Shown here piece by piece: positions 8,475-16,090 of a stretch of DNA of 22,282 nt; position 1 is the stretch's first letter; each line of letters begins with the position of its first letter. The translations under genes and the position numbers were made by a program. Source of the stretch: Spirochaetaceae bacterium. Lineage in GTDB: Bacteria; Spirochaetota; Spirochaetia; Treponematales; Rectinemataceae. The stretch covers positions 1 to 22,282 of the forward strand of contig DMNL01000019.1 of the NCBI GenBank assembly GCA_003452735.1, in the 5' to 3' direction. The notes under the pieces were generated by a model, which saw only the letters and a list, made by a program, of their open reading frames with translations, ran no database searches and was not told the DNA's origin.

Positions 8475-9164
8475 ATGAAACGATTGTTGCTGTTGTTCGC
8501 AATCCTAGCTGTCGTCGCCGTCAGCCCAGCGCTTGCAGAAACCGAAGCCGAACTTAAAGCTGCTTACGAAAACGCGGTCAAACTCGCCACTGCTGCTCCC
8601 CAGGACTATACGCTTAACTGGCAAGCCGCTCGCGCAGCTCGTTCTTATGGGGATTATCTCGTCGTACACCAAACTACTGGTTGGAAAGAAACCGCACGCG
8701 CAGCGGCCAAAGAAGGCATGAAATATGGAGAGATTGCCTTTAATCTGAACCCAAGCGGTATCGAAGGATGGTACTACTATGGCCTTTGCGTGGGAACCTA
8801 CTCGGATTGCGTCAGTATCGTCACTGCCCTCACTGAAGGTCTTAAAGGCAAAACCCAAATGGGTTTCGAGAATGCCTATAAATTCGATAAGACCTACGAC
8901 AATGGCGGACCTATCCTTGCGCTTGGCCGCTTCTGGCAGGTTCTACCCGGCATTGCCGGCCAGGATCGCAAAAAAGCCGAAAAACTCTTCGATGAGTACA
9001 TTGCCCTCTTTGGATCCTCTCCCAAAGCTAATAGCGACGCCTGGTATTTCCGCGGCCAACTCTACAAAGATACAAAGCGCCCAGACCTCGCCAAGGCTGA
9101 TCTAGAAAAAGCAGCCTCGATGGGTAATGAAAACGCAAAGAAGCTGCTGGCGGAGATGAAATAA
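8475..9164 (+). CDS. Small secreted TPR-repeat protein, TatT-like
   Basis: This 229-residue protein has a clear Sec signal peptide (MKRLLLLFAILAVVAVSPALA, cleavage near 21-22, no lipobox). The rest is helical and TPR-like: EAELKAAYENAVKLA, AAARAARSYGDYLV, an NPSGIEGWYYYGLCVGTYSDC helix pair, ILALGRFWQVLPGIAGQDRKKAEKLFDEYIALF, and a canonical C-terminal TPR ending DLAKADLEKAASMG. The WYYYGL and ALGRFWQVLPG segments resemble the periplasmic TatT component of some TRAP transporters (known from Treponema pallidum), but no TRAP permease is nearby. It has a perfect AGGAGG eight bases before the start and uses more C-ending codons than its neighbours, both signs of high expression. Function is unknown beyond a likely periplasmic protein- or ligand-binding role. 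Confidence 0.85.
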   Translation: MKRLLLLFAILAVVAVSPALAETEAELKAAYENAVKLATAAPQDYTLNWQAARAARSYGDYLVVHQTTGWKETARAAAKEGMKYGEIAFNLNPSGIEGWYYYGLCVGTYSDCVSIVTALTEGLKGKTQMGFENAYKFDKTYDNGGPILALGRFWQVLPGIAGQDRKKAEKLFDEYIALFGSSPKANSDAWYFRGQLYKDTKRPDLAKADLEKAASMGNENAKKLLAEMK

Positions 9165-9229
9165 GGAGGGTTGTCCGATAGTCGGCTCCGAATCTTAGCA
9201 TTGTTTATAATTTATTTTGACTCATTATA

Positions 9230-10225
9230 TCATGCGGGCTCATTCATTGCACAAATGCTGCCATCCTCTTGTATTTCGAATAAGACTGCCCTGTGTGGCC
9301 CAGTCTGCCGAAAATAAGGCGGCATTTCAATGTTATCCGTTACCCAAAAATTAGTTTTCGAATCAAACATCGAAAGCACTTCTGGTACAGGCGCTCCAAA
9401 AGGATTATCTCGAGAAACACTTACAATAGCATGAGTTGGATTGATGGCCCCTGCAAGCCTTTTAGTCATGCTGTCCGCCTGCCCATGATGGGGAATTTTT
9501 AGAATATCGGCTTTTAGAGAGTAGGGTTCTTTATTATATCGCCTCCAAAACGAGCTGGGCAAATCAGCAGGCAAAAGGATTTTTACGTCGCCATATTTGA
9601 GTTGCAGGGCAACACTGGAATTATTTTCGATTTCATCCAATTCCATAAGAATTTTCTCTGCTTTTTGGTCTGTTCCATTTAGTAGATTGTTCACCATCTT
9701 TTCTGTGCGACTTACCAAGAAAGGATCAACCTCAAAAATATTCGCCTGCAATTTATCGGTAAGCTCCACAGTCGCCAGTCTTTTGCCCACTACCTCTATT
9801 TCTTTTCCATTTATATTAGCAATTCTCTGCATATCCGCGAGAAGGTTTAAAGACGTTCTCATTTCCTTTGCAATCCGATTGTCGATATGCGCTCTATTCA
9901 GATTGTCTAGGTAATCAAGTTCATTTAGCTTGCAACTCGACCATATATAGCCAAACTTGCAAGTCTGCATGACTTCTGGCATTCCGCCCACATGATCAAT
10001 ATGCAAATGGGACAGGAACAATACATCAAGAGATTGAATCCTTCGGGATTGAAGATATTTAAAAGGAGGTATACGGCCTGGACTACAATCATATGAATCA
10101 CAATACATCCCCATATACGGAACGCCTCCATCGATGAGCATTGAAAATATCGGTTTAGAATCATTCAATTCCTCGATGAGTATAGAATCGCCATATCCAA
10201 CATTTATAAAGGTTATCTTTAGCAT
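9230..10225 (-). CDS. Metallo-beta-lactamase-fold hydrolase, ComEC C-terminal-domain type
   Basis: This 331-residue protein starts LKITFINVGYGDSILIE, the pattern of the soluble domain of ComEC-type nucleases. The metal-binding HxHxDH motif is His73, His75, Asp77, His78 (SHLHIDHVGG). Asp221 in LLPADLPSS and His246-His247 in KIPHHGQ complete a plausible two-metal site, and NPFGAPVPEVL matches the ComEC-like end. It has no membrane segments or signal peptide, so it is a cytoplasmic stand-alone enzyme; substrates of this group (nucleic acids, phosphodiesters) are mostly unproven. An insert of about 100 residues (roughly 100-200) rich in charged residues separates the two metal motifs. It is convergent with the TPR gene and divergent from the LacI gene, with which it shares a promoter region. 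Confidence 0.88.
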   Translation of the reverse strand: MLKITFINVGYGDSILIEELNDSKPIFSMLIDGGVPYMGMYCDSYDCSPGRIPPFKYLQSRRIQSLDVLFLSHLHIDHVGGMPEVMQTCKFGYIWSSCKLNELDYLDNLNRAHIDNRIAKEMRTSLNLLADMQRIANINGKEIEVVGKRLATVELTDKLQANIFEVDPFLVSRTEKMVNNLLNGTDQKAEKILMELDEIENNSSVALQLKYGDVKILLPADLPSSFWRRYNKEPYSLKADILKIPHHGQADSMTKRLAGAINPTHAIVSVSRDNPFGAPVPEVLSMFDSKTNFWVTDNIEMPPYFRQTGPHRAVLFEIQEDGSICAMNEPA

Positions 10226-10258
10226 TTTCTGCTTCTTTCAGCCAATTATGATTTTTAT

Positions 10259-10288
10259 AGTATAGATTGAAAAAATTATGCTTGACAA
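10259..10288 (-). promoter_or_regulatory. Promoter of the metallo-hydrolase gene
   Basis: On the minus strand, -35 TTGTCA (10283-10288) lies 18 bases from -10 TATACT (10259-10264). Both hexamers match the consensus at five of six positions. The leader would be about 27 bases. The -35 shares its base pairs with the -35 of the divergent LacI promoter. Confidence 0.65.
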
Positions 10289-10309
10289 GTATACAACATT
10301 GATTAAAAT
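10282..10309 (+). promoter_or_regulatory. Promoter of the LacI-type regulator and Fbp/Afu-type ABC operon
   Basis: A perfect -35 TTGACA (10282-10287) lies 16 bases from -10 TAAAAT (10304-10309). Transcription should begin near 10316, only about ten bases before the chosen start codon, so the message would have almost no leader and no Shine-Dalgarno site. Confidence 0.7.
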
Positions 10310-10310
10310 A

Positions 10311-10322
10311 GTAAGCGGTTAC
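10311..10322 (+). promoter_or_regulatory. LacI-family operator-like palindrome at the regulator's own transcription start
   Basis: GTAAGCGGTTAC is a near-palindrome with outer arms GTAA and TTAC and the central CG typical of LacI-family sites; only the symmetric pair flanking CG departs from symmetry. It covers the predicted +1 of the LacI-type gene, an ideal place for autorepression. Confidence 0.55.
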
Positions 10323-10325
10323 ATT

Positions 10326-11348
10326 ATGAATCAAAATAATTTCGAATCTAGGGTCACTATAGACCATGTTGCCTCTCTTTGTGGATTTTCAAAGGCTACT
10401 GTCTCTCGCGTAATCAATAGAGAAGGATCTGTGAAGCCAGCAACTGAAGCAAAAGTCTGGGAGGCAATTAAAAAGCTTGGTTATATGCCAAATAATGCAG
10501 CAAGCGCTCTCTCTGGCGGAAAGACAAGAACTGTAGCTGTCTATCTGCCCGATGTAAAAACCGAATATTATGCTGCCTTACTTACAGGGCTGGAAGATGT
10601 GGCGGAAAAAAAATTTTTCAATATTATCATAAAAACAAAAAACAATAAGAAAGCCTTATATGATCTAGCAATAAACAACAAAGTTGATGCATTCGTGCTC
10701 AGAAACAATGGCCTTCAGCCCTTTGATCATGATGTACTGGTAGCTATCAAACGCCAAGGAATTCCCGTTGTCTTTATCGGTAAACCACCTACAGAAAGCG
10801 ATTCGCATGCGATTCTAATCGATAATGTGGGAGGAGCCAGGTTGATGGCTCATCATTATGTTCAGCATGGCTTCAAAAATATCTTGTTTATCGCGGGCCC
10901 AAAAGACAACATAGATTCTAACGATAGGCTATATGGCTTCAAGATGGGCCTAAATGAAATGTCAGCAGATATCCAAACCTTGGATATAGCTCACGGAGAC
11001 TTTCAGCGTGAATCTGGTTATCAAGCAGCTCAAGAGACTTTTGAAAATCACAAATATGATGCGGTCTTTGCAGCTAGCGATCATATGGCTTTAGGCGCAA
11101 TGCTCTATTGTAGAAGCAAAGGTATTAGAGTACCTGAAGATGTAGCCATAACTGGTTTTGATGATACCTTTTTCTCTGAATTTCTCGATCCTCCCCTAAC
11201 TACAGTCCGACAACCAATGCAGGATATTGGTTCAATCGCCATGGAAACTGTCCTTAACATCCTCGAACACAATAGTTCGCGATTTCAGAAAATGATTTTG
11301 CCTACGCAGCTTCAAATCAGAAAATCATGTGGTTGCACACATACTTGA
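10326..11348 (+). CDS. LacI/GalR family transcriptional regulator
   Basis: This is a 340-residue repressor-type protein from the start chosen here. The N-terminal helix-turn-helix reads VTIDHVASLCGFSKATVSRVIN, with a hinge helix around NNAASALSGG. A periplasmic-binding-protein-like effector domain follows (about 60-335), containing DAVFAASDHMALGAM and the family ending DIAITGFDD-like segment VAITGFDDTFFSEFLDPPLTTVRQP. An upstream in-frame ATG at 10278 would add 16 residues, but it lies over the promoter and does not look like a LacI N-terminus. The gene is followed after 50 bases by the binding-protein gene, so it likely controls this transport operon. The ligand is unknown; family members mostly sense sugars or their phosphates. 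Confidence 0.93.
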   Translation: MNQNNFESRVTIDHVASLCGFSKATVSRVINREGSVKPATEAKVWEAIKKLGYMPNNAASALSGGKTRTVAVYLPDVKTEYYAALLTGLEDVAEKKFFNIIIKTKNNKKALYDLAINNKVDAFVLRNNGLQPFDHDVLVAIKRQGIPVVFIGKPPTESDSHAILIDNVGGARLMAHHYVQHGFKNILFIAGPKDNIDSNDRLYGFKMGLNEMSADIQTLDIAHGDFQRESGYQAAQETFENHKYDAVFAASDHMALGAMLYCRSKGIRVPEDVAITGFDDTFFSEFLDPPLTTVRQPMQDIGSIAMETVLNILEHNSSRFQKMILPTQLQIRKSCGCTHT

Positions 11349-11398
11349 AAAATAGCTGCTTTAGGCGGATTTTTGATATTGCCATAAGGAGGCAAAAC

Positions 11399-12418
11399 AT
11401 GAAAGCAATCAGAGTTCTTTTTCTTGCGCTTGTGCTTGTAACCAGCATATACGCAAAGGCACCTGAAGAAACGCTAACTATCTATGCAGCACTGGATGAA
11501 AAAACCTCTAAAGAACTTGCAGAAGCATTCACTCAAGCAACTGGTATACCTGCAGAGATAGCGTTGCAAATCGAAGAAGCAGGTACGATCGCTGCAAGAA
11601 TAAAAGCTGAATCGGCACGTGCAAGGGCAGATGTATTCATTGGTGGAAACTCCAACTTCCATACAGATCTAGCTGAAGGGAACTACCTTGAGAAATATTC
11701 ATCTCCGGTCATCAAAGAAGCCGGCATTGATCCGAGATTCATGGACCCAGACGGATATTGGACTGGCTGGTATCTAGGCGCTCTGTGCCTTGTATACAAT
11801 ACAAAAATGTACGAACAGAAATTCAAACCAATGGGCTTAAATCCTCCTACTACTTGGGATGATCTGCTCAATCCAGCTTATAAGGGTCTTGTAATTGGTT
11901 CGAATCCAGCAACAACTGGAGGTGCATATTTAATGGTATGCGCGCAAATTTTCAGATTGGGAAGTGAAAAAGCGGGGTTCGATTATATCAGAAAGCTCCA
12001 TCAGAATGTTGCCCAGTATACAAAAGGAGCAAACGGCTGTATTCCTCTCATTGCTCAAGGAGAGGCCTATGTTGGATTTGCGTGGGGGCATGATGCCCTC
12101 AAGCAGAAAGAGCAGGGAAATCTGCCGATAACAATAGTTTTCCCCAAAGATACAGGATTCGAAATAGGATGTGCTTCAATCATAAAAGGCGCTCCGCATA
12201 CTGAAGCAGCAAAAAAGTTCATCGATTTTCTATTGAGCCCTACGGCTGAGCAGATAAATGCAAAGAATGGCTATAGGTATCCAGTAAGAGCCGGCGTAAC
12301 AATGCCTCCAGGAGTCCCTCCCTTTGAAGATCTGAAGCTTGCACCATGGGATTTGAAAGCTGCAGCAGTAAATGTTGATGCATGGAAAAAACAATGGTCT
12401 GAAATCACGGGCAAATAA
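11399..12418 (+). CDS. Periplasmic solute-binding protein, family 1 (Fbp/Afu/thiamine-type clade)
   Basis: This 339-residue protein has a short Sec signal peptide (MKAIRVLFLALVLVTSIYA) and no lipobox. Body motifs are ETLTIYAALDEKTSKELAEAFTQATG, RARADVFIGGNSNFHTDLAEGNYLEKY, TTWDDLLNPAYKG, and near the end CASIIKGAPHTEAAKKFIDFLLSPTAEQ. Where ferric-binding FbpA carries consecutive tyrosine iron ligands, this protein has FAWGHDA (His231, Asp232), with Glu255 further on. From memory, the hexose-phosphate binder AfuA uses His205, Asp206 and Glu229, which have the same spacing, so an organophosphate ligand is more likely than iron. The ATG at 11399 has AAGGAGG six bases upstream; the open frame to 11327 overlaps the LacI gene and is not used. 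The partner permease and ATPase follow. Confidence 0.92.
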   Translation: MKAIRVLFLALVLVTSIYAKAPEETLTIYAALDEKTSKELAEAFTQATGIPAEIALQIEEAGTIAARIKAESARARADVFIGGNSNFHTDLAEGNYLEKYSSPVIKEAGIDPRFMDPDGYWTGWYLGALCLVYNTKMYEQKFKPMGLNPPTTWDDLLNPAYKGLVIGSNPATTGGAYLMVCAQIFRLGSEKAGFDYIRKLHQNVAQYTKGANGCIPLIAQGEAYVGFAWGHDALKQKEQGNLPITIVFPKDTGFEIGCASIIKGAPHTEAAKKFIDFLLSPTAEQINAKNGYRYPVRAGVTMPPGVPPFEDLKLAPWDLKAAAVNVDAWKKQWSEITGK

Positions 12419-12438
12419 AAGATAACAAAGTGCACAAT

Positions 12439-12504
12439 AAGCTCCGGGATCTGTTTCTGCTTCATGATTAAAGGCGATCCCTTTTAATAGGGCCGGAGCT
12501 TTTT
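12439..12504 (+). terminator. Nested stem-loop with T-run between binding protein and permease
   Basis: AAGCTCCGG (12439-12447) pairs perfectly with CCGGAGCTT (12493-12501), followed by a five-T run (12500-12504) and a pyrimidine-rich stretch. A second helix, GGGATC (12446-12451) with GATCCC (12476-12481), is nested and shares two bases with the first. It begins 20 bases after the binding-protein stop. It looks like an intrinsic terminator with read-through, limiting permease and ATPase expression. Confidence 0.65.
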
Positions 12505-12529
12505 CTTTACTTTTATTTAAGAGGCTACT

Positions 12530-14155
12530 ATGAGGCATAAGGCTTTCAAGCAAAAATCCTATGAAATATCATTAATAATAGTAATTATTGCTATTGTTGC
12601 CTCTCTTTTGATATTTGTATTATACCCAATTGTAGAAGTATTCTTGTTCCCAAAAGCCAGCGACTTCTCAAATATTCTAAAGAATGCTCGCTACATGAAG
12701 ACACTTAAGAACAGCATGCTGATGATGCTCCTCTCGACACTTTCCTCGACGTTCCTTGGTTTCATTTTCGCTTATACCGTGACAAGAACAAATGTGCCAG
12801 GCAAGAGAATCTTCAAGTTCATAAGCCTATTGCCGCTTTTCTCTCCGCCATTTATGGTAGCCTTTAGCTATATCATGATGTTTGGGAAAAATGGTCTCAT
12901 AACGGCTGGACTTTTTCATGCCAAAGTAAACATATTCGGGTGGCATGGTCTATGGCTATCGCAGACTATAGCATTTTTCCCCGTTGCCTTTCTTGTTATG
13001 GAAGGAGTTCTCCAATCGATTTCTCCAATGCTTGAATATGCAGGACGAAATCTCGGCGCAACAGGCTTTACATTATTTCGTACTGTAACTTTTCCGCTTG
13101 CGCGTCCCGGTGTTGCTGGGGCAGCTCTTCTGGTTGCAATTCAAGTCCTTGCTGATTTTGGCAATCCGATTATCATTTCTGGCAGTTTTTCGGTACTTGC
13201 AACAGAAGCATGGATGAGGGTTGAAGGATGGGCAGATATAGCTGGGGCAGCAATCCTTTCAATCTTGCTACTTTTGCCTTCTTTGGTGATATTTATTCTG
13301 CAGCGATACTGGGTTGGAAAGCGCTCTTATGTGACGATAACCGGCAAAATTTCTCAAGTGGATATTCAGAAGACGAGCCCCATTGTAAAATGGAGTCTCT
13401 TTACAATATGCACTATTGTTTCAATCTTCGTTCTGCTTGTCTATATCGGCCTAATCATCGGTGCATTCGTCAATGGCTGGGGATATGATTGGTCCTTTAC
13501 CTTGAGATATTTCAAAGAAATATCCTCTCGCTCCAATGAACTATTCCGAAGTCTCAGCTATTCAGCAATAGCAGGATTCTCCAGTGCTCTTTTCTCCATG
13601 ATTGCTGCTTACCTTGTCTCAAGGAAAAGATTTATCATGCGCAAATTCGTAGATTTTACCTGTATTTTGCCAGCTGCGCTGCCAGGAATCTTTTTAGGTA
13701 TTGGTTATTCTATATGCTTTACAAAGCCGCCGATAGATCTCTATGGTACTGCAGCCATCATCATCCTGAGCATGATCTTCTGGAATATTTCCAGTGGCTA
13801 TCAGACTGGTATCGGAGCCCTTCAACAAATCTCCCCCTCTCTCAATGAAGCTGCCAGCAATCTTGGAGCAACTAGCATGCGTATATTCAGAGAAATAGAA
13901 ATTCCACTCATCAAAGTGCCTTTCTTTTCTGCCTTTATTATGTCATTCATCAGAGCCATTACTACCTTGAGCGTTATTGTATTTCTATCAACATCAAAAA
14001 ACGCAGTTGTAACATTTAGCATCATGAATCTCATCAGCGATGGATTCTATGGAAAAGCAGCCGCTCTTACCTGCTCATTGCTAGTCATTACATTTTCAGC
14101 TCTCGGACTTGCAAGGCTCCTGATGGGCAAGCAGGTGCAGCTCTTTAAAGTATAG
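12530..14155 (+). CDS. ABC transporter permease with two fused membrane domains (FbpB/AfuB type)
   Basis: This is a 541-residue inner-membrane protein with about twelve hydrophobic segments arranged as two tandem permease halves. Each half has an EAA-type coupling loop: EYAGRNLGATGFTLFRTVTFPL (about 169-190) and EAASNLGATSMRIFREIEIPL (about 442-462). This fused layout is typical of Fbp/Afu/thiamine-type importers, where one polypeptide replaces a permease dimer. AGAGG lies five bases before the ATG. It is the third gene of the operon, after the stem-loop that follows the binding protein, and 61 bases before the ATPase. Confidence 0.94.
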   Translation: MRHKAFKQKSYEISLIIVIIAIVASLLIFVLYPIVEVFLFPKASDFSNILKNARYMKTLKNSMLMMLLSTLSSTFLGFIFAYTVTRTNVPGKRIFKFISLLPLFSPPFMVAFSYIMMFGKNGLITAGLFHAKVNIFGWHGLWLSQTIAFFPVAFLVMEGVLQSISPMLEYAGRNLGATGFTLFRTVTFPLARPGVAGAALLVAIQVLADFGNPIIISGSFSVLATEAWMRVEGWADIAGAAILSILLLLPSLVIFILQRYWVGKRSYVTITGKISQVDIQKTSPIVKWSLFTICTIVSIFVLLVYIGLIIGAFVNGWGYDWSFTLRYFKEISSRSNELFRSLSYSAIAGFSSALFSMIAAYLVSRKRFIMRKFVDFTCILPAALPGIFLGIGYSICFTKPPIDLYGTAAIIILSMIFWNISSGYQTGIGALQQISPSLNEAASNLGATSMRIFREIEIPLIKVPFFSAFIMSFIRAITTLSVIVFLSTSKNAVVTFSIMNLISDGFYGKAAALTCSLLVITFSALGLARLLMGKQVQLFKV

Positions 14156-14216
14156 ATCAACGCTATACCACAGGAATATGAGTGCTGCCAAAGTTCTTAT
14201 AGAGGAGTTTTACTAA

Positions 14217-15314
14217 ATGGAAAATGCTCATGTCATGCTACGGAATGTCAGCAAGAAATTCGGCAGTTTCAAGGCCCTTGATAATATATCGCTCGAGATA
14301 GCCCAAGGTAGCTTTACCACACTGCTTGGACCTAGTGGTTGTGGCAAAACAACTCTCTTGAGGTCAATTGCTGGATTCTATCAAATAGATGAAGGAGAAA
14401 TCCTTATCGATGGCAAAGTTATCAATGATCTTCCTTCACATTTGCGCAATGCGATCATGGTATTTCAGGACTATGCCCTGTTTCCTCATATGAGCATACG
14501 AGAAAATATCACTTATGGACTTCGCATCAAAAAAATGCCCCAACAAGAAATCAACGAGCGCTTAGAAAGAACGATACAGTATCTCGATATTGGCACACTG
14601 CTCGATAGAATGCCTGGCCAGATTTCAGGCGGACAACAACAACGAGTGGCTCTCGCTCGTGCTCTTATTATGGAGCCAGAAGTTCTTTTGCTTGATGAAC
14701 CTCTTTCGAATCTCGATGCAAATCTACGCAATTCAATTAGAGCTGAATTAAGGCAATTACAAAAGCGACTAAATATAACTACAATATATGTAACCCATGA
14801 CCAAAGCGAAGCCCTAGCTATGTCAGATTCTATTGCTGTACTGAATACAGGCAAAATAGAACAGATTGGATCTCCCTTTGATATTTATTATCATCCTGCC
14901 AATAGATTTGTTGCTTCATTTGTTGGTACCGTAAATTTCATTGAAGGTGTAATCATCGATATTGATGAGCAATATATCCATGTAAGATCAGATAGAATCG
15001 ATATTGATGTTGAAGGTAACAAGTTCAAACCTGAAATGCTAGGCAAGCTTGAAAAATCAGAGAAAGTGCTTCTTGTCATAAGACCTGAAAGCATGAAGAT
15101 CATAGACATGCAAAATGCCCAAAATAGTGCTAGCAATATCTTTCAGGGGCAAATCGATCATTTTATTTTCGAGGGTTCCAATATACGTTATTGGATAAAA
15201 GCTTTTGAAAACACAATAATAATCGACATATTCGACCCTGGAGAAGCTGGAATAAAAGATGGCATAATTTCTTTCTGGATAGACCCTTCAAAAATCCATT
15301 TGATTCCCTTATAG
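14217..15314 (+). CDS. ABC transporter ATPase with TOBE domain (FbpC/PotA/AfuC type)
   Basis: This 365-residue ATPase drives the preceding fused permease. It has Walker A GPSGCGKTT (38-46), Q-loop MVFQDYALFPH, signature ISGGQQQR (136-143), Walker B VLLLDEP (156-162), D-loop SNLD and H-loop VTHDQ (His194). The C-terminal third (about 240-365) is a TOBE-like regulatory region beginning NRFVASFVGTVNFIEG and containing the typical VLLVIRPE segment. GAGGAG lies nine bases before the ATG. A six-base-pair hairpin (15318-15337) follows the stop but lacks a T-run, so operon termination here is uncertain. Confidence 0.95.
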   Translation: MENAHVMLRNVSKKFGSFKALDNISLEIAQGSFTTLLGPSGCGKTTLLRSIAGFYQIDEGEILIDGKVINDLPSHLRNAIMVFQDYALFPHMSIRENITYGLRIKKMPQQEINERLERTIQYLDIGTLLDRMPGQISGGQQQRVALARALIMEPEVLLLDEPLSNLDANLRNSIRAELRQLQKRLNITTIYVTHDQSEALAMSDSIAVLNTGKIEQIGSPFDIYYHPANRFVASFVGTVNFIEGVIIDIDEQYIHVRSDRIDIDVEGNKFKPEMLGKLEKSEKVLLVIRPESMKIIDMQNAQNSASNIFQGQIDHFIFEGSNIRYWIKAFENTIIIDIFDPGEAGIKDGIISFWIDPSKIHLIPL

Positions 15315-15489
15315 CCTAAGAGGTATATTCTCCTCTTCTGCTACACGGTATGAATTCTTTTGAGCGGCTATCTCTGCGTAAATATAAAAGGGCGAGCTTT
15401 GAGGTATTAAGTCAAGCAACTCTTCCGCGAATCCTATAAAAAAGAAAATGATTATGCTAAATGATTCTTACCATTTGTAGGATCTATCT

Positions 15490-15984
15490 TCATAAAAACA
15501 TACCCATACAGACCAAATCGTCGTAATGCCCTTCGAACTTGCGTTTCTTGAGACGAATACCTTCTTCGAAAAAGCCTTTCTTCTTATAGAGAGCGCGGGC
15601 TGCCGAGTTTGAGCCGAAAACTTCAAGCTCCAGCTTTTCAAGGCCAAGTTCTCGCGCTTGGTGGATACACGCATCGAGAAGAGCACCGCCAATGCCTTGT
15701 CCTCGAAAGCTCTTTCTAACACCCATGGCAATGGTGCCGATGTGAGCAAGCTCTTCGATATTGCTTCTGTTTATGTCAATCCAACCTAGAAGCTCCTTCT
15801 TGTCGTCAAATGCTCCCAGAACTGGATTGGAAGACTCATAGTGCTGAGCAATGTATTTTCTCATATTTTCGAGCGGAATACGAATGGACGCAAATAGAAA
15901 TTTACCTTCATCTTTTACTTCATTGACAAGAGAATAGTAATCTTCTGCTTCGACTGGAGCGATAGCGCGAATGGTAAAATTCAT
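15490..15984 (-). CDS. GNAT family N-acetyltransferase
   Basis: This is a 164-residue acetyl-CoA-dependent acetyltransferase. The acetyl-CoA loop reads RGQGIGGALL (within MGVRKSFRGQGIGGALLDACI, about 90-110), preceded by the IGTIAMGV strand and followed by the LELEVFGSNSAARALYKKKGF motif usual in RimI/PaiA-like GNATs. The chosen ATG (15982-15984) gives MNFTIRAI; a TTG three codons upstream is possible, and neither has a clear ribosome site. The acceptor substrate cannot be predicted. It lies 106 bases after the sugar permease gene on the same strand and could be the last gene of that operon or be expressed alone. Confidence 0.9.
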   Translation of the reverse strand: MNFTIRAIAPVEAEDYYSLVNEVKDEGKFLFASIRIPLENMRKYIAQHYESSNPVLGAFDDKKELLGWIDINRSNIEELAHIGTIAMGVRKSFRGQGIGGALLDACIHQARELGLEKLELEVFGSNSAARALYKKKGFFEEGIRLKKRKFEGHYDDLVCMGMFL

Positions 15985-16054
15985 GATTATCAAACGATGA
16001 TATTAACTCTCAATCGAATAATTCTTCAAGTATCAAAAATGCTGCTTAGCTACC

Positions 16055-16076
16055 TTTGCACAAAATTGTCGTGCAC
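16055..16076 (+). repeat. Copy of the TTTGCACAAA-N7-TGCAC motif
   Basis: The motif has the same two blocks and the same 22-base length as the copy at 19875-19896 upstream of the sugar operon. It lies between the sugar permease and the GNAT gene. Its TGCAC blocks recur at a 15-base spacing. It could be a regulator site or a chance match. Confidence 0.35.
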
Positions 16077-16090
16077 CCACATCCTGAAGC

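Noticed and set aside
8505-8858. 117-residue minus-strand reading frame opposite the TPR protein gene
   Set aside because: It is a shadow of the strongly supported TPR gene, which has a signal peptide and a perfect ribosome site.
9165-9229. Possible terminator between the TPR and metallo-hydrolase genes
   Set aside because: Only a four-base-pair hairpin (CCGA/TCGG) without a T-run is visible, too weak to call.
10278-10325. Upstream ATG for the LacI-type regulator
   Set aside because: It overlaps the -35 and -10 elements and would add 16 residues unlike the start of LacI-family proteins.
15350-15439. Possible 29-residue peptide frame between the ATPase and GNAT genes
   Set aside because: It has no ribosome site and no recognisable features; frames of this length are expected by chance.
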